Below are positions 1-7,063 of a stretch of 8,476 nt of DNA, one piece after another. The notes beneath the pieces are model-generated. The model did not search any database. It saw only the letters and a program-made list of their open reading frames with translations, and had not been told where the DNA came from. The DNA comes from Chryseobacterium gleum. Its GTDB lineage: Bacteria > Bacteroidota > Bacteroidia > Flavobacteriales_D > Crocinitomicaceae. How positions within the stretch are numbered: the stretch's first letter is position 1; each line of letters starts with the position of its first letter. The position numbers and the translations under genes are program-made. The stretch lies in contig CALPSU020000099.1 in the NCBI GenBank assembly GCA_943326315.2, forward strand, positions 1-8,476. Direction: 5' to 3'.

Positions 1-353
1 CTAGAACAAATACCAGCATTTGATAAGTATTTATTTAATCGAATATCTTCACGATTTAAATCTGGAAGTGGGTCTCCTTTTACTTTTTTCTGACGATCTT
101 TAAAATCAATATATTTTCTTTTATCACGATCGCTTACTTCTTTTTTAGGACCATCGTTCTCTGAAGTTGTTTTTGGTTTGTATTTAAATCCAGCAACAGC
201 ATTTGATCTTTTAATGGTTGGTTTAGCAGAGCTTTTAGTGCTATTTTTTTTATTGGAATCAGTTGTTTTCTTTTTGTCTTTTGACTCAGCTGATTTTGCA
301 GATTTTGAAAATCTACCTTTTCCTTTCCCTTTTTCTTCTGTTTTTGTGTTCAT
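1..353 (-). CDS. S4-domain 23S rRNA pseudouridine synthase (RluB/RsuA family), 5' part only
   Basis: This minus-strand gene runs off the left edge; the first 117 codons are visible. The end of the visible part, residues about 103-117 (DIRLNKYLSNAGICS), matches the start of an S4 RNA-binding domain as found at the front of RluB/RsuA-family pseudouridine synthases (usual form IRLNKYLAxxGxCSRREAD). The family isomerises a specific uridine in large or small subunit rRNA in the cytoplasm. The catalytic domain lies outside the window, so the exact member is not decided. Residues 1-100 are a low-complexity extension rich in Lys, Ser and Thr, as seen in Bacteroidota homologues, and probably bind RNA non-specifically. 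An ATG three codons upstream (360-362) follows a TAA at 366-368. I prefer 353 because the promoter-like motif at 374-381 would leave almost no leader before 362. The gene is divergent from the large secreted-protein gene. Confidence 0.85.
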   Translation of the reverse strand, partial: MNTKTEEKGKGKGRFSKSAKSAESKDKKKTTDSNKKNSTKSSAKPTIKRSNAVAGFKYKPKTTSENDGPKKEVSDRDKRKYIDFKDRQKKVKGDPLPDLNREDIRLNKYLSNAGICS

Positions 354-373
354 CACGAGCATAAATTAGAGAG

Positions 374-381
374 CAAAGATA
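374..381 (-). promoter_or_regulatory. Bacteroidota-type -7 element for the pseudouridine synthase gene
   Basis: Read on the minus strand this is TATCTTTG, an exact match to the Bacteroidota -7 consensus TAnnTTTG. It would place the transcript start near 367-370, giving a leader of about 15 bases to the ATG at 353. The -33 element is weak: only a TTAG about 18 bases upstream resembles TTTG. The motif is short and the region AT-rich, so chance is possible, but position and orientation fit. Confidence 0.45.
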
Positions 382-537
382 AGCTAAAAAACTCTAATTC
401 TAAGTATATTAGTAGTTTGACAATAAATTATACTTTTTTAACGAGAATAAATTAGCTCTACATTTTATCTTTTTAACTTTAAACTCGCGTATAATTTTCA
501 CTTAAATCTAATTTTAAGCTTTGATTTTCAACTTAAC

Positions 538-552
538 TAATAGCAACTATTA
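538..552. repeat. Small inverted repeat, 6-bp arms
   Basis: TAATAG and CTATTA are perfect reverse complements separated by CAA. A TATATATA run follows directly. With only one G:C pair in the stem, the hairpin would be weak. It could be a protein-binding dyad between the divergent promoters or simply a product of the base composition. Confidence 0.25.
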
Positions 553-599
553 TATATATACAACGTACTTAGGAATAAGCTGACGTTATTTTTTTTAAT

Positions 600-607
600 T
601 ATCTTCG
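600..607 (+). promoter_or_regulatory. Possible -7 element for the large secreted-protein gene
   Basis: TATCTTCG differs from the Bacteroidota consensus TAnnTTTG at one base. It would leave a leader of about 50 bases before the ATG at 664. No convincing TTTG -33 box is seen at the right distance upstream, so this is a weak call. Confidence 0.2.
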
Positions 608-663
608 CTAATTGAGTTGTACATTCATACTAAAAGTTTTTAAATAAGACATATTAATAGATT

Positions 664-720
664 ATGAGTCGTTTAATTACGGTGTTATTGAGTCTTTTTT
701 TTGCATCAATTATTTTTGCT
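664..720 (+). other. Signal peptide of the giant secreted protein
   Basis: Residues 1-19 have a short basic start (Arg3), a hydrophobic core from Leu4 to Phe18 and small residues before a likely signal peptidase I cut after Ala19 (IFA|Q). This leaves an N-terminal Gln, common in exported Bacteroidota proteins. There is no lipobox Cys, so it is not a lipoprotein. Export would be by Sec, before type IX secretion. Confidence 0.85.
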
Positions 721-3700
721 CAGGTTCCTATTGCTCAATTTTCTGTAAATCAAACTTCTGTATGTGCAGGATTTCCAATTACTTTTAACGATCAATCTAT
801 TTATTCTGGTAGTACTGTTATAAGTACAAATTGGGATTTTGGAGAAGGAGGGCAATCCACAAACACTAATCCGACATATACCTATATGAATCCTGGTGTT
901 TATACAGTATTATTAACTGTAATTTCTGCTGGAGGAACTGATTTTGAGCAGAAATTACAATACATTACTGTATATTCAATTCCTACAGCGACTTTCACAT
1001 CTTCAGGTAATGGATGTTCGATTCCTTTTTCAGTATCATTTTCTAACAATTCTTCTATTGGAGCAGGGATGTCATATAATTGGTCTTTTGGCAATGGACA
1101 AACTTCGAACTTACAAAATCCTCCTGCAATAACTTATAATTCAGCCGGAACATTTCCTGTTCAATTGATTGTTACTAATTCAAATACGTCCTGTACTAAA
1201 ACTGTTAGTCAGTCATTGGTTATTGCAGATTTTAGTGCTGGAATAACATCTTCAGCATCTGGATGTATTGGTCAAGTTACTAATTTGACGGACGCGTCGA
1301 CTGTCGGAGTAAATTCTTGGTTTTGGTCCTCAGGGGATGGTCAAACATCAACTAATCAAAACACTTCTTTTACTTATCTTTCCTCGGGTAATTATACTAT
1401 AAGTCTTACAGCTCAAAATTCCAATTCAGGATGTTCTTCCACAACAACAAAAAGCATTTCTATAAATCCATTACCTAATCCTACATTTACTGCTAATCCA
1501 TTAGCTGGTTGCGCACCTTTGGCAGTTACATTTTCCAATACATCCGGAGCAGGTGTTTTTCATTGGGATTTTGGAAATGGTACTGTTTCAAATGTTAAGA
1601 ATCCACCGATTAAAACCTACCCTATAAACGGGAGTTATTCTGTCGCTCTAACTATGACTGATGTAAATGGTTGTATTGCCAATACAACAGTAAATAATAT
1701 GATTACAGTTGGTCCTCCAATAGCTTTGTTTTCTTCTGCTGTCGTAAATGGTTGCGCCCCATTACCAGTCGAATTTATTGACGCATCAACTTCAGTTGAT
1801 CCGCTGAGCGATCCAATTGTATCTTGGTTATGGAATTTTGGAGATGGAGTTACATTTATTGGAAAAAATCCACCTCCACATATTTATGGAATAGGAACTT
1901 TCACTGTTTCTTTGAAAGTAACAACACAACATGGTTGCACAGTTACTTCAACAATTCCTGCATATATCCAAGTTGGAATGATTGATATGGTTGATTTTTC
2001 TTTATTTCCATTAAATGAATGTTCTAAAAAAGATATTGATTTTACAAATCTTTCTGTTATTACAACTCCTCACAATTCAAATGAAGTAACTTACGATTGG
2101 GATTTTGGTGATCATGGAACAAGTACAGAAGAAAATCCAAAGTATAACTATCCAGTTGATACCGGATTTTTTGATATTCAATTGATAGTAACTTTTAGAG
2201 GGTGTAAAGACACACTTATTAAAATAAATCAGATTTACATTAAAGCTCCGATTTCAAAATTTACTGTACCATCCCTTTATTGCAATCCTTTAGTTTTTCC
2301 AATTGTAGCTAATGTAACGGATAATTCAATTGCAGGTGCTTCTACTGATAATGTTGACCTTACATGGAGGTGGGGAGATGGTACACCAGATAATTTTCTT
2401 AATAGTGCAGATGTCTTAGATTTAGACAAAGGTAGTATAACTCACAATTTTGCCACTTATGGAACATATATTATAAAACAAGTTATAAATAATCATACAA
2501 CGGGTTGTTCGGATAGTTTACAACAAACAATTTATATCACAAGTATGGACGCAAGTTTTATACTTTCAAATGATACTGTTTGTAGTACTTCTCCTTTAAC
2601 ATTGACTAGTACTTCTATTTTTAGAGATCCAATCGCAACTTTTTTTTATAATCTTGGAAATGGAGACACAATATCGGGAGACTCTCCAGTTTATAATTAT
2701 TTAACACCGGGCACTTATAATATTAAATTATCTGCTACAAATTCAGTTGGATGTATAGATTCGAGTAAATTCTTAAATTTTATTGTATTAGATCCTCCGT
2801 TAGCTAACTTTACTGCTTCAGCAACTTCTGGATGTTTGCCAATAACGGCCAATTTTATAAATAATTCCTCTACCCAAGGAAATGGAGTTCCTTTTAATAG
2901 TTTTTTATGGACATATCCTGATGGCACTTTACAAACGACAAATTCTTTAGCTACTGCAACTCAATTTGAATTTTCATCCGAAGGTTTGTTTTCAACTACG
3001 TTAGTTGCAACCGATGTTTTTGGTTGTGTTTCAGAGCCCGCTTTACAACCAATGTTTATAACAAATCCTTCAGTAAATTTTACTATGAATCCAGTGGTTT
3101 GCAATTTAGAAAATTTTAATGCTGTAAACACTAGTAGTGGATTTGGAGTTTTATCTTATAAGTGGAAATTGGATAATATTGATGCAGGTAATACAATAGA
3201 TTATTCAAATTCATTTAACGAAATAACAAGTAGTGCATACACTAACATCCCTCATGATATAAGATTAATAGTTCAAGATGGAAATGGTTGTAAGGATAGT
3301 TTAACTCAAATAGTTCGAGTTTCATTGCCTCATGCTGACTTAAGTTTTGTCGCTTCTGGTGCTACAGCAAATGGTTTTGGAGAATATACATGCCCACCTG
3401 TTTTCGAAACATTTACAGATCATTCAACATCTTTTGGAACAAAGACTAATTGGAATTGGTCATTTGGGGATGGTAAATCTTCTAATTTCCAAAGTCCAAA
3501 TAATACGTATGTATTTCCAGGAACTTATTCAGCTTCGCTTACGGTAACGAATGAATATGGTTGTTCAGATGACACTACTTTAGTTGATTATTTAAAGATA
3601 TTAGGACCAAATGGAACTTTAAATTGGGCTTCTTTAGGGGATTTATGTTTGCATAATTATGAATTTACTTTATCTAATTTCACTTTTGTTGATTCAATTG

Positions 3701-6393
3701 TTTGGCATATGGATGATGGGGATACGGTATACAATTCAATAGACTTCACACACATTTATCCAGTTGGAAGTTTTATGCCTACAGGATCTTTGATTGATTC
3801 ATTAGGATGTAAGGTGACGTATCCTATGAATAATTTAATAGTAGCACCTATTGTAATTTCAGCAGATGCCGGTCCAGATCAGGCTTTTTGTGGTAATTCA
3901 ACAGCGCTTTCCGGTAATTCTGATCCAAATGGAACTGGTCTTTGGACTTTATATAGTGGTTCAGGAACGATTACAACCCCCAACTCCTCAACGAGTAATG
4001 TTTCAAATATTGGTATTGGCATTAATAAATTTGTTTGGTCAAATACAAATGATTGTACAACGATTTCTGACACAATGAGTATTACAATTATTGATGCGTC
4101 AACGATTGCGGCTGCTGGCCCGGATCAATTTACTTGTATTAATAGCGTTACTTTATCAGGAAATACAGCAATGATTGGAGTTGGAACATGGACTTTGGTA
4201 AGTGGAACAGGGATAATAACAGCACCGCTAAATCCCTTATCAGGAGTTACAGGATTAGGAATTGGAGTTAATAAATTCGTTTGGACAATTTCAAATACAT
4301 GTTCTTCTTCGAATGATACCGTTTCAATAATAGTAGAAACTACACCAACAATTCCTTTCGCTGGCCCAGATCAATCTGCTTGTATTCCAAATACCGTTTT
4401 GGAAGGGAATACTGCTCTAGTAGGAATTGGTGTGTGGACTTTGCACAGTGGGGCAGGATTAATCACGTCAATAAATTCACCAACTTCTGGATTAACAGGG
4501 TTACCACTTGGTCCAAATGTCTTTGTTTGGACAATTTCTAATACTTGTGGATCGGCTTCAGATCAAATAACAATTACTGGTGTTGATGCACCAACAACAT
4601 CTAATGCAGGCCCTGATCAATTTACTTGTTTTACAAATTCTATTTTACATAGTAATAAGCCTTCAATTGGATTAGGAAAATGGATATTAATAAGCGGACA
4701 AGGAAATATAACAAATGTAACTGATTCTTTAACTCCTGTTACAGGTTTAGGAATTGGTGCAAATGTTTTTGAATGGTCCATTGTTTCATTGTGTGGAACA
4801 AGTAGTGATAGAATTACTATAACCGTTGAAACTCCTCCAACAATCGCTAATGCTGGTTTTGATGATGAAATTTGTGGGTCGGAAATAAATTTACATGGAA
4901 ATGATCCGCTAGTAGGGATAGGTATATGGACACTTTCAAGTGGTACAGGAACAATTACATCTCAGAATCTAGAAACAACAACAATTTCAGATTTGGGCGT
5001 GGGATTTAACGTTTTTAAGTGGACGATTTCAAATTCTTGTAGTTCTTCTTTTGATGAGGTTTCTATTGAAGGAGTTATACCACCCACATTGCCAGATGCA
5101 GGGGTTGATTCTATTTTTTGCGGTTCAGGATTTACATTGCAAGGAAATACTAATACAATTGGAATTGGGATTTGGACAACAAATGGAATAGCTAGTATTA
5201 CAACGCCAAATTCACCTGTCTCAACTGTTTCAAATTTATCTATTGGAAATAATACTTTTACTTGGACAATTTCAAATTTATGCGGGACAAATTCACAAGA
5301 TGTAATATTGATACGAGAAGATAATCCGACTTTTGCTGATGCGGGAGTTAATAAAATTGTTTGTGGTTCTTCAACTAATTTAGAGGCATTGCCAGCTTCT
5401 ATTGGAGTTGGATTATGGTCTGTAGAAAGTCCAATTACAAATTCAATCTCTATTACAGATTTAAATTTAGAAAATTCTTTAGTATCTAATTTAAGTGTAG
5501 GTATTAATATTTTAAAATGGACGATCACTAATACTTGTGGTTCTAATATTTCAATTGTAGAATTAAAAAGAGAAGAACCACCTACTGATCCTTTGGTTTC
5601 TCCAATTCCTCCGATTTGTATTACAAACTCTAAATTAACAGGAAATTCAGTTATTACTGGAACAGGGGTTTGGACCTTAATAAGTGGATCAGGATTAATT
5701 ACTAATCCGATTGATCCAGTTTCAGCTGTGACTAATTTAGGATTAGGTTCAAATATTTTTAGATGGACAATATTTAACGATTGTAACTCTTCATACAAAG
5801 AAGTTACAATAATAGTTGAAAGCGCTCCGACTCCCGCAACAGTTGGTCCTGATCAAAATTCATGTGGCACCGAAGCTATATTAGATGGTAAAAAGCCTCA
5901 ACCAGGAACAGGAATATGGACTTTAGTTAGTGGGTCTGCATCAATTAATTCTCCTTCAGATTCAACATCTGGAGTTAATAATGTGACAATTGGAGAACAT
6001 GTTTTTATGTGGACAATTTCAAATTCTTGTGGAACATCATCAGCTGAGTTGAAAATTACAAATAATGGATTATGCCCAGATGTGGATAGTGTTAAAAATC
6101 AATTAGTTTATTTTATTCCAAATACTTTTACACCGAATGGCGATTTAAACAATCAAACATTTCAACCAATATTCACTTCCGGATATGAACCTTTGAAATA
6201 TACTCTTTATATATTTGATCGATGGGGGGAGAAATTATTTGTTTCTCACGATGCAAATATTGGTTGGAAAGGAACATATGGAGTTGATGGTAATTTAGTT
6301 CAAGATGGATTATATACTTGGAAAATTATTTTTACAGATATTATCACTCAAAAAGAGCATATTAAATCAGGACACGTTATATTGATTAGGTAA
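664..6393 (+). CDS. Giant exported PKD-repeat protein with type B T9SS (gliding motility-associated) C-terminal domain
   Basis: This 1909-residue protein is probably delivered to the cell surface or medium by the type IX secretion system. Seen directly: a signal peptide (residues 1-19, cut before Gln20), about 12 PKD-like modules (about 20-1062) marked by W-[DSN]-F-G-[DN]-G motifs, nine tandem repeats of about 82 residues (about 1064-1801), a short linker, and a C-terminal domain (about 1814-1909) with IPNTFTPNGD, FDRWGEKLF and GHVILI. The last part matches the CHU_C/TIGR04131 type B sorting domain, whose family role is T9SS targeting. The start is fixed by an in-frame TAG at 658-660. No Shine-Dalgarno is seen, as is usual in this phylum. 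There is no enzymatic domain, so an adhesin, SprB-like surface fibre or matrix role is inferred from architecture only. No PorP/SprF-type partner gene follows. The protein has 42 cysteines, almost all placed two per module. Confidence 0.93.
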   Translation: MSRLITVLLSLFFASIIFAQVPIAQFSVNQTSVCAGFPITFNDQSIYSGSTVISTNWDFGEGGQSTNTNPTYTYMNPGVYTVLLTVISAGGTDFEQKLQYITVYSIPTATFTSSGNGCSIPFSVSFSNNSSIGAGMSYNWSFGNGQTSNLQNPPAITYNSAGTFPVQLIVTNSNTSCTKTVSQSLVIADFSAGITSSASGCIGQVTNLTDASTVGVNSWFWSSGDGQTSTNQNTSFTYLSSGNYTISLTAQNSNSGCSSTTTKSISINPLPNPTFTANPLAGCAPLAVTFSNTSGAGVFHWDFGNGTVSNVKNPPIKTYPINGSYSVALTMTDVNGCIANTTVNNMITVGPPIALFSSAVVNGCAPLPVEFIDASTSVDPLSDPIVSWLWNFGDGVTFIGKNPPPHIYGIGTFTVSLKVTTQHGCTVTSTIPAYIQVGMIDMVDFSLFPLNECSKKDIDFTNLSVITTPHNSNEVTYDWDFGDHGTSTEENPKYNYPVDTGFFDIQLIVTFRGCKDTLIKINQIYIKAPISKFTVPSLYCNPLVFPIVANVTDNSIAGASTDNVDLTWRWGDGTPDNFLNSADVLDLDKGSITHNFATYGTYIIKQVINNHTTGCSDSLQQTIYITSMDASFILSNDTVCSTSPLTLTSTSIFRDPIATFFYNLGNGDTISGDSPVYNYLTPGTYNIKLSATNSVGCIDSSKFLNFIVLDPPLANFTASATSGCLPITANFINNSSTQGNGVPFNSFLWTYPDGTLQTTNSLATATQFEFSSEGLFSTTLVATDVFGCVSEPALQPMFITNPSVNFTMNPVVCNLENFNAVNTSSGFGVLSYKWKLDNIDAGNTIDYSNSFNEITSSAYTNIPHDIRLIVQDGNGCKDSLTQIVRVSLPHADLSFVASGATANGFGEYTCPPVFETFTDHSTSFGTKTNWNWSFGDGKSSNFQSPNNTYVFPGTYSASLTVTNEYGCSDDTTLVDYLKILGPNGTLNWASLGDLCLHNYEFTLSNFTFVDSIVWHMDDGDTVYNSIDFTHIYPVGSFMPTGSLIDSLGCKVTYPMNNLIVAPIVISADAGPDQAFCGNSTALSGNSDPNGTGLWTLYSGSGTITTPNSSTSNVSNIGIGINKFVWSNTNDCTTISDTMSITIIDASTIAAAGPDQFTCINSVTLSGNTAMIGVGTWTLVSGTGIITAPLNPLSGVTGLGIGVNKFVWTISNTCSSSNDTVSIIVETTPTIPFAGPDQSACIPNTVLEGNTALVGIGVWTLHSGAGLITSINSPTSGLTGLPLGPNVFVWTISNTCGSASDQITITGVDAPTTSNAGPDQFTCFTNSILHSNKPSIGLGKWILISGQGNITNVTDSLTPVTGLGIGANVFEWSIVSLCGTSSDRITITVETPPTIANAGFDDEICGSEINLHGNDPLVGIGIWTLSSGTGTITSQNLETTTISDLGVGFNVFKWTISNSCSSSFDEVSIEGVIPPTLPDAGVDSIFCGSGFTLQGNTNTIGIGIWTTNGIASITTPNSPVSTVSNLSIGNNTFTWTISNLCGTNSQDVILIREDNPTFADAGVNKIVCGSSTNLEALPASIGVGLWSVESPITNSISITDLNLENSLVSNLSVGINILKWTITNTCGSNISIVELKREEPPTDPLVSPIPPICITNSKLTGNSVITGTGVWTLISGSGLITNPIDPVSAVTNLGLGSNIFRWTIFNDCNSSYKEVTIIVESAPTPATVGPDQNSCGTEAILDGKKPQPGTGIWTLVSGSASINSPSDSTSGVNNVTIGEHVFMWTISNSCGTSSAELKITNNGLCPDVDSVKNQLVYFIPNTFTPNGDLNNQTFQPIFTSGYEPLKYTLYIFDRWGEKLFVSHDANIGWKGTYGVDGNLVQDGLYTWKIIFTDIITQKEHIKSGHVILIR
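721..3849 (+). repeat. Array of about 12 PKD-like modules
   Basis: Motifs equivalent to WDFGDG occur at residues 57, 140, 221, 301, 390, 479, 570, 661, 749, 834, 930 and 1014, spaced about 80-96 residues. Each is followed by a Y-x-x-x-G-x-[YF] strand and T-V-T-[ND]. PKD modules are beta-sandwich folds used as spacers or carbohydrate/protein binders in surface proteins. Modules 1-6 and 11 keep the motif well. Module 7 has WRWGDG with an insertion, modules 8, 9 and 12 are diverged, and module 10 (KWKLDN) has lost it. Modules 2-12 each carry two cysteines, one near the start ([GN]C-x-P type) and one in the final [GR]C motif. Module 1 has only the first. Confidence 0.85.
3853..6066 (+). repeat. 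Nine tandem 82-residue Ig-like repeats (246-nt period)
   Basis: Each unit follows the pattern AGPDQ-x2-C ... L-x-GN ... G-x-G-x-W-T-L-x-SG-x-G-x-I ... V-x-x-L-x-x-G-x-N-x-F-x-W-T-I-S-N-x-C-G. Unit anchors (the Ala, or aligned residue, of AGPDQ) fall at residues 1069, 1151, 1233, 1315, 1397, 1479, 1560, 1645 and 1727. The first five steps are exactly 82 codons, the next are 81, 85 and 82. Every unit has exactly two cysteines about 55 residues apart. Units 6-8 are the most diverged: unit 7 loses the WTL-x-SG segment and unit 8 loses AGPDQ. Similar repeats occur in other Bacteroidota proteins with CHU_C domains; I assign no function beyond an extended stalk. Confidence 0.88.
6103..6390 (+). other. 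Type B T9SS sorting domain (CHU_C / TIGR04131-like)
   Basis: Residues about 1814-1909 show the hallmark order: IPNTFTPNGD, then YTLYIFDRWGEKLF, W-x-G, V-x-DG-x-YTWKI, and a terminal GHVILIR. This family directs proteins to the type IX translocon. The first motif is slightly off: the usual NGDGxND is NGDLNNQ here. The domain ends the protein, as expected. Confidence 0.88.
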
Positions 6394-6497
6394 CTTTTTA
6401 AAAGTTGTAAAATATGAAGATTGTAAAATAATTAAAGTAAATTTTATTTTTTTAGAAATGCGATTGTATTGTTGTATTTTTACTAAAATTCATTCAA

Positions 6498-7052
6498 ATG
6501 AAAAATATTATTTCAATATTCATTGTCACATTCAGTTTTTTTACATTTGTAAATTCACAAGTATATAATTCAAAAGATAGTACTTTTTATACTGATTCAT
6601 CGTTTGTAAATTTATTTAATGGAGAGTCAATTAAATATTATACTTTAAATGGAGCGGTTCAAAATAAGTCGACTTATGTAAATGGAAAATGGCATGGCGA
6701 AACTATTGAATATCATGAAAATGGGAAAGTTGCGAAAAAAATAAATTTTGTAGATGGTAAGCAGCATGGAGATTTGCTAGAGTATCATGTAAATGGCCAA
6801 CTAGCTAAGAAAGTAACTTATTCACATGGTATTCCAAATGGAGATCTTTTGAAATATCATGAAAATGGTAAAATCGAAGCAAAAGCAACCTATATTGAAG
6901 GAGATTTAAACGGAGAGTGGTTCAATTTTTATGAAAATGGAGTAATAAGAGGAAAAGGTCAATATTCAAAAGGGAAAATTCACGGCGAAACAATATGGTA
7001 TGATCCGAATGGGAACGCATCAAATTTCTATGCTTTTCCATTAAAATGGTAA
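6498..7052 (+). CDS. Exported MORN_2 / YwqK-type repeat protein
   Basis: This 184-residue protein begins with a signal peptide (residues 1-20, likely cut between Ser20 and Gln21). Residues about 41-173 form six units of 24 residues (the first is 25) with the pattern [HN]G-[ED]-x-x-x-Y-x-[ED]-NG-x-x-x-x-K-x-x-Y-x-x-G. This is the MORN_2 repeat, found in proteins commonly labelled YwqK-family antitoxin. That label should not be taken as a demonstrated function: there is no adjacent toxin gene, and the signal peptide puts the protein in the periplasm or outside. MORN_2 units form beta-hairpin ladders whose ligands are mostly unknown. The gene starts 104 bases after the giant gene and ends 11 bases before the glycosyltransferase start, so it may be co-transcribed with the latter. 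The ATG at 6498 is the one that gives a complete signal peptide. Confidence 0.88.
   Translation: MKNIISIFIVTFSFFTFVNSQVYNSKDSTFYTDSSFVNLFNGESIKYYTLNGAVQNKSTYVNGKWHGETIEYHENGKVAKKINFVDGKQHGDLLEYHVNGQLAKKVTYSHGIPNGDLLKYHENGKIEAKATYIEGDLNGEWFNFYENGVIRGKGQYSKGKIHGETIWYDPNGNASNFYAFPLKW
6615..7016 (+). repeat. Six tandem MORN_2 units, 24 residues (72 nt) each
   Basis: The Gly of the [HN]G-[ED] motif lies at residues 42, 67, 91, 115, 139 and 163, giving steps of 25, 24, 24, 24 and 24. Units 2-4 are the most alike (E-Y-H-E-N-G-K / E-Y-H-V-N-G-Q / K-Y-H-E-N-G-K). The last unit is partial, ending at WYDPNGN, and a short non-repeat tail with FYAFPLKW closes the protein. Confidence 0.85.
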
Positions 7053-7063
7053 GTTCCTAATTC

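Larger units (their letters stand above)
354..663. other. AT-rich divergent intergenic region
   Basis: About 310 bases separate the divergent starts at 353 and 664. I see no open reading frame with recognisable similarity, no tRNA and no GC-rich hairpin. It contains the exact minus-strand -7 motif at 374-381, a one-mismatch plus-strand -7 motif at 600-607, a small AT-only inverted repeat at 538-552 and an alternating TA run just after it. It most likely holds the two promoters and the leader of the large gene. Confidence 0.6.

Noticed and set aside
178..369. Plus-strand frame of 63 codons in the left part of the window, rich in Phe and Leu.
   Set aside because: It is the antisense reading of the Lys-rich extension of the pseudouridine synthase (Lys codons AAA read as TTT). 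The S4 motif on the minus strand is the better explanation.
417..422. TTGACA, identical to the E. coli -35 box, in the intergenic region.
   Set aside because: Bacteroidota primary sigma factors use TTTG/TAnnTTTG elements, no matching -10 or -7 box lies at the right distance, and it is about 240 bases from the start codon.
4962..5798. Open antisense frame of 278 codons on the minus strand inside the giant gene.
   Set aside because: It lies wholly within the 82-codon repeat array, and its translation repeats with the same period, so its openness follows from the repeated sense codons. It has no recognisable domain.
3853..6066. Regularly spaced repeats as a possible CRISPR-like array.
   Set aside because: The period is 246 nt, the repeats are diverged and lie in one continuous reading frame. 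They are protein repeats.
6392..6406. Palindrome AACTTTT-T-AAAAGTT overlapping the stop of the giant gene, as a terminator.
   Set aside because: The arms are nearly all A/T, there is no real loop, and no T-run follows. A stable terminator hairpin is not supported.
6475..6482. TATTTTTA as a -7 element for the MORN_2 gene.
   Set aside because: It lacks the final G, has no clear TTTG -33 box, and such strings are common in this AT-rich stretch.
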